Assembly: GCA_008638375.1 (NCBI GenBank)
Contig: CM018037.1
Span: forward strand, 32,287,076-32,351,075
Length of the DNA stretch: 64,000 nt
Reading direction: 5' to 3'
DNA from: Nyssa sinensis
Lineage: Eukaryota; Streptophyta; Magnoliopsida; Cornales; Nyssaceae
Shown here: piece after piece, positions 32,601 to 42,641 of the stretch
Position numbering within the stretch: the first letter of the stretch is position 1
Layout of the letters: each line of letters begins with the position of its first letter
Translations under genes and position numbers: made by a program
The notes under the pieces: generated by a model
What the model was told of the DNA's origin: nothing
Seen by the model: only the letters and a program-made list of their open reading frames with translations
Database searches by the model: none

Positions 32601-35600
32601 AAAACAGAACTTGACCTTAATCATGCATCTAATTTCCGTAATCAAACAGCTTGTTCCATAATTAGCTAATTACAATGCTCATTCCGTCAACGAACCACTG
32701 CAAGTGAGACTTGCTTCTTGAACAAGAGCAAGGATTCAGTGCCAACAATCAAACTCAACATAATGCCATTATGATTTCAGCATTGAGCACGTGACCCACA
32801 GGAAAACAACTTAAGCCCACAAATACTCAAATCATAGTGGCACTACACTAAATGTCATTGTTGCTGTAGAGACCTGAAAAATGAGGGTAAATTTTTCGTT
32901 TTTACCGATAGGACACGATTCATGCACTTTTAGATGTAAGATCTGTTTAAGAGCATATTTTAAGTGTGTCATAGAAGAGAAATATGCTTAGATTACACCT
33001 CCTCTAAAAATTTGAGCCTGTTCGGAGACAGATTAAAAAACAGGACCAAAAGGGCATTCCGGGTGACTTGAGTAGATCCGGCCAAATCCGGACTACAGGC
33101 AAAAATTTATTTCTTTGAAAATTTTTATTTAAAATGATTTTAAGAACTTTGGCTAAAACAAAATATCGAATTGAGACGTTTCAGGACGAGTTGTAGTATA
33201 ACGGAGTTCCCGGATTCATTAAAGGGCAAAAGGGTCATTTTGCACCTTTGCTCTTCCACTATAAATCCAGTCCCTTAGGTGTAATTTTTTTCATAGTTTG
33301 GTCTGAGATTCAAAGCAGAGCACGTTCATGGAGAAAGAGTGAGAAAAAGCCATAGGTTCTCCAAGCTTCAAGTCACCAAAACATACTCCTAGGCCAAGAT
33401 TTCTGCGAAACTTCCTTCTAGGAAGTTCTTCCTCTCATCAAGACCTATATTCTCACCGAACAGTTTGGCTGCACGACAAACACAACTTCCTTGGTTTGAG
33501 AAAAAACATTCTAGGTATGATACTTTACTAAGTTTTCTTGCCTTCCTCGCCACCCACCTATGCGCGCGTCCACGGCCATGCGTGGCCTGCTGCTGCCAGC
33601 CACCTGCTGCCCAGCCCTTGACACCCCTTGACACCAGCTCCTTTGGCCACTTTTTTTGAGCCATATTTAGGGCACCTTTTTAGGACTATGTTTGGGGGCC
33701 AAACATAGCCCATGTAAGTGGCCAAACATGGCCCAATGAAGCATTTCATCAACACATGGAAACATGACTTAAAATATGCCTCTTTCATAAAGTAAAGCAT
33801 AACTTCAAATTCACAACACTTTGTCTGCATGAATGTAAGTCACAATTCAATGAATAAGTATATAATCAAGTCTCATGTTCATCACTTTCACAATTTCTCA
33901 AAGGAAATACAAATATACAAAACACCAACTCATGGAATAATTCATAACTCTCAAACCACAAGATTTTCTCTACATGAACATAAACTAAACTACAATGAAT
34001 CAAACACACACATGTTTATCACCTTACTTAATTCTCAAAGAATGACAAAGAACACACAAGTACATAAACAATCAACTCTAAGTTTTCAAAGCAACTACCA
34101 CCTAAGTAATTTCCTAACATCAAGTAAACACTTAAATCATTCAATCAACACATAGAAAGGCAAGAAAACTCAAATCTATTCCTAACTTAGCAAAGTATCA
34201 TACCTAGAATGGTTTTTTTTAAACCGAGGAAGCTGTGTTCGTCGTACAGCCAAACTGTTCGGTGAGAATATAAGTTTTGATGAGAGGAACAACTTCCTAG
34301 AAGGAAGCCTCGCAAGAATCTTCGCCTAGGAGTGTGTTTTGGTGACTTGAAGCTTGGAGAACCTAGGACTTTTTCTCACTTTTTCTCTATGAACATGCTC
34401 TGCTCTAAATCTCAGACCAAACTATAAAAAAAATACACTAAGGGGTTGTATTAATAGTGAAGGGGCAAAGGTGCAAAATGATTCTTTTGCCCTTAATGAA
34501 TCGGGGACCTGTTACACTACAACCCGTCTCGAAACGCCTCAATTCGATATTTTGTTTTAGCCAAAGTTCTTAAAATCATTTTAAATAAAAATTTTCAAAA
34601 AATAAATTTTCATTTACACTAAGGGGTTGTATTAATAGTGAAGGGGCAAAGGTGCAAAATGATTCTTTTGCCCTTAATGAATCCGGGACCCGTTACACTA
34701 CAACCCGTCTCGAAACGCCTCAATTCGATATTTTGTTTTAACCAAAGTTCTTAAAATCATTTTAAATAAAAATTTTCAAAAAATAAATTTTCATCTGTGA
34801 CCGGGTTTGGCTGGATCCACCCAGGTCACCCGAGATGCCCTTTTCGTATTGTTTTTGAAACTGTCTCCGAACAGGCTCAAATTTTTACAGGAGGTGTATT
34901 TTAATATTCTAAGCATATTTCTCTTCTATGACACACTCAAAATATGCTCCTAAACATGTCTTACATCTAAAAGTGCATGTGTAGCGCCCTACCGGCAAAC
35001 GGTGCACAAATAGTGCCCTACCGGCAAAAACGAAAAATTTATCCTCATTTTTCAGGTCTCTACATCCTTCTCTCCTTAAAGAAATTTCGTCCCGAAATTT
35101 AAAAATGTACTTCTTCAACAAAATCTAGAAAGATCAATACAAAATGCATTGAAATATGGAGACATGCAGCCTTACCTATGGATCCTTCACCAGGCGATGT
35201 GGAATGCATTACCCTCTCCCCCCAAAGGAACCTCGTCCACTTAGGCAGGCGTGCAGTGGCGTGCAGACATCTCCACACTCCCTGCTAGGGCCTGGTTCTG
35301 ATCTCATTTGTAACGACCCACTCCACATGGCACAGCGCATAATGAAATCCTCAAACATGTTGGCTTATCAATGCCAATTTTCTAAATTCATCCAAGCATC
35401 ATGACCCACCTCAATAATGCAACAAAACAAAAAAAAAAAAAACCTCAATGTTTATAACGATACCTCAAAGTCTCTCACACATGTGATGACCAGCTAACTA
35501 TCCCCAATTTAAGCTATGCAATCATCTAGTAATTCATTACAATGTCATCAACATATCACTTGCACTTCAATGTAATTCAATAATCTAATATTCTCCAAGT

Positions 35601-38600
35601 ACTATAATCATTCACAAGATATCAAAAACATAATCTTAAAGTAAAGTCATCATCATCCACCTTTAGTCTATATATAACTGAGACTAAATGTCATGCATTA
35701 ATAAAGACTAGCATATTAATTTCAATCATACATATATCAATAGATATCCCAATGTAGACAATGTAGTTTATATATTCCAAATATGAAACCAAAGGCAATA
35801 CATCAAGGTTTAAAAATCTAAAACATCAGAGAAGGTAAAAAAAATATCCCAATTCCATCCAAAGTTATTCTAACTCATCATCATTCTAGTCAATATATTA
35901 ATTAAAGTCTCATACCAACTGAGATTCTTAGTGGAACTCTTCACCAATTTCAACTATGACTATATATCAATCCTTACACACATGTATCAAAACACACATA
36001 CATATAAACATGTTTAAACATACTCTTATACATGCATTAATACCAAATCCATCTACAAAAACCACCACAAGCTGATCTAAATAAGGGCTAAAGATGCGAT
36101 GTATCAAGTCCATAAATGCCGCCGGGGCATTCGTCACATCAAATGGCATAACTACAACTCATAATGTCCATAATGAGTGCGAAAAGCTATCTTCGCCACA
36201 TCTTCCTCCCATACTCCCAACTAATGGTACCCCGATCTAAGATCGATCATCGAGAAACATCTCGAACCCCTGAGTCGATCAAACAAGTCATCTACCCTCG
36301 ATAACAGTTACTTATTCTTGATAACAACCCAGTTCAGTCTCCTATAATCCATACACAAACGTAATGTCCTATTCTTCTTCTTCGCGAACAATGCCGAAGC
36401 ATCTCACAACGAAGTACTAGGACAAGTAAAACCCTTACCCTATAAATCAGTCAACTGCTCCTTCAGCTCCCTCAACTCAGCAGGAGACATACAGTAAGGT
36501 GGGATGGAAATAGGCACAGTGCCTGGGATAAGCTTTATCGTGAACTCTATCTCTTGTCTCGGCGGTAGACTAGTCGAGTCATCTAGGAAGACATCTGGAA
36601 ACTCATTCACTACTGGCGGTAACACACATCTCTGTAGTCCCACTCCCATCTGCTATCAAACTAGCTAGCAAATAGCTATGGCCTCCCCAACTCCTCGAGT
36701 CACACAAAGGTGGCACTAGGGAATCTCCACGATCCCCCGTGAATTAAAAGTTATCTCCCTCAGGGGTACATCAGTCACTCTCCCCCTGTAGCAGTCTATA
36801 CTCACCCGAAAAGCAAACAACTAATCTACCCCCAATATAATATCAAAACCAGACATGTCAAGCAAAATGAAGTCAAAATAAAGGATACGATCAGCTATCT
36901 CTATCGAGTAATCTCTACAAATCCTCGTCAAAGTCACACTACCCTCAACCGGGGTGTCAACATGCAATGGTGGATCTAGCCGGTCTATTTCTAACCTTAA
37001 GCAATACATATAACATGTTATGAGACACTTGCCTAATCAACACTTATATAACTCAAGTCAACCATCCCCACCCTATTGTTTACAATAAAAAAAATAACAC
37101 CGAATTCTAACACAGTCTTTCGCAAGAAAAAATTTATTTAAGCAATACAATATACACATGCTCCAATTATCACTCAACCTTAGGTGAAATGCTATCCAAA
37201 AGGAATACATCTTTCCACAAGAAAGTTTAACACAAGGATATTTCTAAAATTTTAGGTACAAATACCCTGAGCATCTACTGTCCAGTCCATACACAAGAAT
37301 CTTCACAAGTCTTAATTCTTATTTTAGCATTCTAAGATCTTATGTGTCCTTTAAATTTACGGTTTACTACCTTATTAGAATGTGTTCATTTAAAATTTTA
37401 TAATTCTTTCATTATTTCTTACTTTCATACCTAGGTAATAACCCTTCATGGATCACAACTCCTTTTGTTACTTGGCTGATGGGACGCCATCCATCAACTG
37501 TAACGCAAGACTTGAGATCAATCTAGTCTGTATAGATAACATAGTCATAGTACTATAACCCATGAATATCGGTTACTAACCTAGCATACATATATAAAAT
37601 CAACAAGCCACAATCAACAGCTAACACGTAACCTACCACATAAGCATGCAAGTATGCAATCCATCCCAGGAACACACATATACATATGGGAACACAACCG
37701 ACTAGATATATAACTAGGTCCACGGCCTATCTCATAAATAATTAGACATATGACCTACCATATAGATAACTAGGTGCACAACCTGTCTCATAACTAACTA
37801 GGCATACGGCCTATCCCATAAAACATACCACGCAGACATGAGTTTATAATCTTAGTCAACCATTATATCAAACAATCACATACTCCCAGTCAATCGAAAA
37901 AATCAAGTATAGTGCATACCTGTGCACACCAATACAACACGTGCACATAAAACATACCATCCAAACTAGCCCAAATAACTTAAGGTCTAAACTTCTTCCA
38001 CTATTACAAGGCATTAGATCCTAAATCATACGTCAATAGGGGCTTCCAAGGTTGATAGAGGTTCGAGAACTAAAGTTCTCCCTCTCCCTCAACCTACTCT
38101 ACCTCAACCCAGTGTTTTGGATGGCATCCTATATTAGGAACAAGTATTATTTCAAAATTCAGCTTTTTCTCATCTAATGTGTTTCACATCTTATAGCATT
38201 CTTCCATAATGCTACTTTCTATTATAAAGGCAAAACAAATATCATCTATCACACATGTAAACATATACCGAATCACATACGGTCATGCCAAGTTATCAAG
38301 CAAACATGCATCATAGTATACATCATAGCATAACGTGCATCACATATTATGTCATCACATACCAAGTCATCACACACAGTCATGCCAATATAGACATTAC
38401 ACATATCATGCATCTCACTGTACCAAATCATATAATTCATGTCTCATAGTATAATATCAACTAACACATAATCACACAAATCATGTTTCAAGTATAGATA
38501 ATCACATCGCACACAATGTCTTATCACGTGCCACCGACAGTTCATACTAAGTCACAGGCTTTCCTCAAGGGTCCCATGGTGTTCAACAACACCTATCATC

Positions 38601-40118
38601 GCCAAATATTCTCAAACTAGAACTCTAATACCAAACTGTCAAAATCTACACATTTCACAAGGTTTACACAAATTTCATATCATGCATCATAGTCCCTATT
38701 GTGCTCAACAACACCCTCACAATCCCTAAGTATTCGAACCTATGCTTTGATACCACGTTATCACGTCCCGAATTTTCACAAACCCAAGGAGTGAGTGAAA
38801 TGAAATAAGAAAAATAAATGAAAGGTCATAAGGTGAATTTAATTACTTATTCATTCATTTTCTCATGTTTTCTCCAAAATTAGAAGTGAAAATTTATTAA
38901 CTAGACCCATCACTCAAGATGAGTCCCAAATAGTAGTTAAATACCTCCCCCAACTAATGGTCAAGGTGGTCCAAGTAGTGTCCAAAAAGGGTCTCTAAGA
39001 TAGTCCCAAATCATCCCTAAAAATGCCTTCTTGACTCATTCTTGGACCATGCCTTACAGTATTTTGGGGCCCATTTGGGTCATCATTCCAAGGCATTTTT
39101 AGGGATGATTTGGGACTATCTTAAAACCATTTTTGGACACTACTTGAACCACCTTGACCATTAATTAGGGGGAGGTGTTTGACTACTATTTGGGACTCAT
39201 CTTGAGTAGTCTAGTTAATAATTCTAATTTTAGGGAAAACATAGAAAAAAAAAAAAATGAATGAGCAATTAAATTCACCTTATGACCTTTTATTTATTTT
39301 TCTTATATTTCATTTCACTCACTCCCCGAGTTTGTGAAAATTTGGGGCGTGATAGTTGCAGTGAATAATTGCAGCTGTATACACATTTTGAACTAAGCAA
39401 TTAACGGATGGTAATGTTCAGAATAAATTACTTGCCGTGATTGTTATGTCTGCTCGTCATATAAATAATTCCAACTCATAAGCATAATAAACTTGTGAGT
39501 AAAAAATTTAGTAACACACATCAATCAAACAAAGTGATCTACAAATTTTAAAATTTTGAAAGAGCATGAATTGAAATGTTATTCCTTGGCTGACTTACTT
39601 CATTGAAGCGTGACCTCAATTTTTGGCAACCAGCTTGATCCCCATCAGTTCTCATCAATCAGATGGCATCAAATTCACAATAAACAATGTTTTCTTCAAG
39701 CTTAAGAAATACACAATTATACATATATATACACACACACACACACACACATACACACTAAAAGAACGTAAACCCTTACGATGGCATCGGAAGAGCCATC
39801 CACGAACCACCGAGTGATGTCCCCCTTCTGGATTTTGAGGGCACTCGAGGGAGATAGCGGGAAGGAAACGATTCGATGACTGTCCTCTCCTCCGGTCGAA
39901 ACTCTAGCAGACCTCGATCCTCCACCACGAGCAAAGCCACTGTTCTCTTCCATTTTAGAAATGAATATAAAAGGTCTGATTAGGGCTCGAAGATGAGAGC
40001 TGTCGTTGTGATTCTTGAAAGCTTGTGGTCTGTTTTGGAGACTTCTAGGGTTTAGGGTGGACAGTGATTTGACAAATCGAGCCCTCTCTCGACACAGCAG
40101 CCCAGGAACGCTCCTCAT
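29694..40118 (-). CDS. macro-domain (ADP-ribose-binding/processing) protein
   Basis: Exons, all with GT-AG borders and continuous phase: 39780-40118, 31909-31957, 31734-31836, 31541-31636, 31379-31453, 30924-30993 and 29694-29768. They total 807 nt for 268 residues. Residues 1-~80 form an Arg/Ser-rich N-terminal extension that may be an organelle transit peptide (inference). The macro domain then runs from about 85 to 262, with the [23 protein letters not shown]-ribose-binding loop (115-134) spread over exons 2-3, and GVYGYPYDEA (218-227) across exons 5-6. Macro domains bind ADP-ribose or remove it from proteins and O-acetyl-ADP-ribose; which applies here is not shown. Start alternatives are M1 at 40118 or a downstream MEENSGF in the same exon. 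The frame is intact, so the gene looks functional despite a 7.8-kb first intron filled with transposon remains. Confidence 0.9.
32875..33546 (+). mobile_element. gypsy LTR copy, plus orientation
   Basis: It begins TGTAGAGACCTGAAAAATGAGG and includes a CACTATAAATCCAG promoter-like box near 33259. It is the inverted counterpart of 34155-35064, alignable up to the shared GTATGATACTTT and TTTTCTTGCCTT strings. No internal region follows in this orientation, so it is a partial or solo copy. Confidence 0.65.
34155..35064 (-). mobile_element. gypsy 3' LTR, minus orientation
   Basis: Read on the minus strand it begins at 35064 with the same TGTAGAGACCTG as the copy at 32875. Immediately outside it (35065-35100), the minus strand reads a purine-rich GGAGAGAAGGA tract after AAATTTCGGGACGAAATTT, which is the usual 3' end of plant Ty3/gypsy interiors. 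It contains a 181-bp internal tandem duplication. The LTR may extend further left, towards 33547. Confidence 0.65.
34435..34796. repeat. 181-bp tandem duplication inside the gypsy LTR
   Basis: ACACTAAGGGGTTGTATTAA starts at 34435 and again at 34616, and the two units are nearly identical throughout. The inverted LTR copy at 32875-33546 has only one such unit, so the duplication arose in this copy. Confidence 0.9.
35065..38756 (-). mobile_element. decayed Ty3/gypsy interior
   Basis: On the minus strand the order is primer site, protease, reverse transcriptase, purine tract and 3' LTR. Near 38744-38754 the plus strand GCTTTGATACCA is the complement of TGGTATCAAAGC, a one-mismatch form of the tRNA-Met primer site; a second such site (TGGTATTAGAG) is at 38623-38633. 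No intact gag, RNase H or integrase was found. The interior may be a composite of two elements, because the sequence outside the primer site does not match the 3' LTR. Confidence 0.7.
35967..37009 (-). pseudogene. gypsy pol fragments (protease, reverse transcriptase)
   Basis: 36821-37009 reads as the end of a retroviral-type aspartic protease, with [18 protein letters not shown]; the catalytic DTG lies outside the readable part. 36440-36649 is the start of reverse transcriptase ([37 protein letters not shown]). 35967-36149 is the palm region with [15 protein letters not shown], and FVDG where the family has the catalytic F/Y-x-DD. Frames are broken between these pieces, so it encodes no functional polymerase. 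Confidence 0.8.
38760..39354. repeat. ~590-bp foldback (inverted repeat)
   Basis: Left arm about 38760-39035 begins TATCACGTCCCGAATTTTCAC; the right arm about 39080-39354 is its reverse complement (ending GGGGCGTGATA), with a ~50-bp loop. The arms share long strings such as GAGTGAGTGAAATGAAAT and CAAGATGAGTCCCAAATAGT, with only modest divergence. CACGYCCC-AAATTTTC ends resemble plant gypsy LTR ends, so this may be two truncated LTRs in inverted orientation; a MITE is the alternative. Transcription through it, for example from the macro gene, would give a long hairpin RNA. Confidence 0.8.
39731..39750. repeat. (AC)n microsatellite near a splice donor
   Basis: Ten AC units with TA repeats beside them lie ~25-50 bp inside intron 1 of the macro-domain gene (GT/TA on the transcript strand). 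Confidence 0.85.
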
Positions 40119-41945
40119 TCGTTAATTTGTGACTGGAGTGTCTACTGTAGCGAGCCACTTGCGTTGAATTGATATGGTGAGGAAGGGTGCTGGCACTCCA
40201 TGAGAAATTCTCCGTGACCAAGTCGATAGACGAATCCGATCTATAATATAATATTAAAATATTTTATTTTAAAAAAATATAAAAATAATATTTATTTATA
40301 TAACAAGATATGTTTAATCATTAAACCTCATCTATGATAAAATTTCTCAGTACACCAGAGGGTCACTCTAGGCATTCCATGTGATACGTGTTACTGGTCT
40401 GACATATGTAAAGTTAACATGAACTTTAAAAAATTATTAATTATTAAATATTAAATATTTATTTTATTTTATACTTTCTTAATTGATAACTATCTCTTGT
40501 ATGTAAATGATTTTTAATATAAAATAAGATTTTTATGCAATTATTTAATTATATTTTAATTTTTTATTAAAAAAGTACAGATAATACTTAATTTAATATA
40601 TAAAAAATCTGTAATATTTTTTTCAAGTAAAAAAATTATGATTCCTAATATTATAATTTTTTTCACTTAGAATATTTTTGAATTTAATTATATTAAATTA
40701 ATGAATATAATTATCAAAACATATCATAAATAATATATATAACTTAATGGACTTGATTAATTTAATGAAAAAAAAGTTAAACTTATAAGTTTAATTCAAA
40801 TCGTATTTAATGAAAAAGTTGTGACTAATAAGTACAGTTTAAAATTTTATCCTAAATAATCTTAAAATCAATTAAGTGCAAATGAGGGATTCAGTATGCA
40901 TTAAGTACGTTTAAAAATGTTGAGAACTTCGTATATATTGTTGGTCAATTCTCTAATAACTTAAACTTTTAGATGCATTGGTGGTTTAACATGATATTAG
41001 AGTTTTGGTTTTGAAAAGTCATAAATTCAAATATCTACATTTACATTTATTTCCTATTTAGTTTGTTTGTGCAAAATGATACTTTATTTTGTTTCATGTT
41101 TGTGTGCGAATTAAATGTTAAGAATTTGATATACGTTTTTAACTCATTCTTTTACAACTTAAGCGTTAACTTTAATATTAAGTTTATTTAAACATAGGCA
41201 AGGAAAGAGAATATAAGCGTTAACTTTAATATAAAGTTGATTCAAACATAGCCAAAGAAAGAGACATTGATCCAAGGGTGGACAGTTATGAAACTTGGTG
41301 ACAATAGGAACCAAAATTTGGAGTGAAGAAGTGAAAAAATTCTTAAATGAATCTATTATTGTCAATGTGTCTTTCAAATAAATTCTATCATGTATAATAT
41401 GACTCACATTTTTTAGTGAGACATAATATATATAACAAAATATGATTAAAAAAATACATTACCACGTGATATACCGGATTCATGAAAAAATATCTGAAAG
41501 ATGTGAAGATGTTTTTGTTGTGACTCATGAGATTATTGGGTATCGGTATTTTTTGTTTTTATCCCACTAGTATGAAGTTTTTAATACAATTAGAATTTTT
41601 GAAAAAAAAAATCCTAAGTTTAATTGGTTTGTAAATATTATAATATCAATTTCTATGAACAATGATTAAAGTATTTTGGTGTAAGTTGTATCCTTCGACA
41701 AGTATAATGATGACAATGCAATTGAGAAAACTTCAAATTAGGAGAGCAAATATATGGTTTCCAATATTTGGATTTGAATCAATTTATGAAAGTCAATATT
41801 AGAGAATAGAAGGCAAGAGCTTTATGTGATTAATTAGCCTTACATGTCTAGTAAAATTTAAAATTTCATCAACTCATCGATTGGTTTATACAAATATTAT
41901 AAACTTATATAAGCACAAGAATATATTACTTACTAAATTTTTTTT

Positions 41946-42641
41946 TATTAATGCAAGATATTCTGGGTCAATTTACGCATATCAGATTAAGTTTTTACAA
42001 TCTCTCATACAATCATTCTGCATGCTTGCGCGTGAGAGTGAGATGGCTCAAAAAATTATTAGCGAAAAGAATCGAATATGAAAATTTGGGTTAAATATAT
42101 ATCACTTAACAATTGTTTTTTAGTAATGCAGAATATTATGGGTCAATTTGTGCGTGTAAGACTAAGTTCTTACAACCTTTTCACACGCTTGCGCGTGAAA
42201 GTGAGATGGTTCTAAAAATTGTTAGTGAGAAAAATTGAATCCGAGAGCTTGGGTTGAATATATATTACTTAATATTTTTTTGTAGTAATGTAGGATATTT
42301 TGGACTAACTTGCGTGCGTTAGACTACAGTCATTCTACACACTTGCACGCAATGACGGATGCAAGGGGCAAGTAGGGGCCATGACCCTCCAAAAATTTTG
42401 ATATTATATTTTTTTACTACTAATTTTGTTAAAATATTTTAATAAAATAGGACTTGTCTCCTCTAATTTTTTTTTATATATTTACATGAATTCTCATAAA
42501 TTTTAATACTTTTAATTGAACTCCGTAACTGAAATTTCTAGATCCGTCATTACTTGAACGTGAGAGAAAAATGACTCCAAAAATTACTAACGAAAAAAAT
42601 TGAATATGAGAGCTTAGGTTGAATATATATTACTTAACATT
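41946..42641. repeat. three-unit ~165-bp tandem repeat
   Basis: Units start at 41946, 42121 and 42283, each with TARTAATGYA-GATATT, GGRYYAAYTTRCGYR, a TTGCGCGTGARAGTGAGATGG-like core and a final GGGTTRAATATATATYACTTAA. Spacings are 175 and 162 bp. The third unit is split by the 201-bp element at 42351-42551. Old but clearly repeated; no function is visible. Confidence 0.8.
42351..42551. mobile_element. 201-bp TIR element with 9-bp target duplication
   Basis: The ends are perfect 10-bp inverted repeats, AATGACGGAT at 42351-42360 and ATCCGTCATT at 42542-42551. They are flanked by ACTTGCACG (42341-42349) and ACTTGAACG (42552-42560), direct repeats with one mismatch. Removing the element and one flank restores the tandem-repeat unit, which proves insertion. 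A 9-bp duplication is the signature of Mutator-like transposons; the TIR is short for that superfamily, so the class is tentative. Confidence 0.75.

Larger units (their letters stand above)
31958..39779 (-). other. 7.8-kb first intron of the macro-domain gene
   Basis: It separates the exon with the N-terminal extension from the six short exons clustered within 2.3 kb. It carries inverted gypsy LTR copies (32,875-35,064), a decayed gypsy interior (35,065-38,756) and a foldback (38,760-39,354). The donor GTAAGG at 39774-39779 and the acceptor at 31958-31959 are both good matches. An (AC)n repeat at 39731-39750 lies ~25 bp inside the intron from the donor. Confidence 0.8.

Noticed and set aside
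41946..42641. CRISPR-like repeat array
   Set aside because: Units are ~165 bp, imperfect and in eukaryotic DNA; there is no short repeat-spacer pattern.
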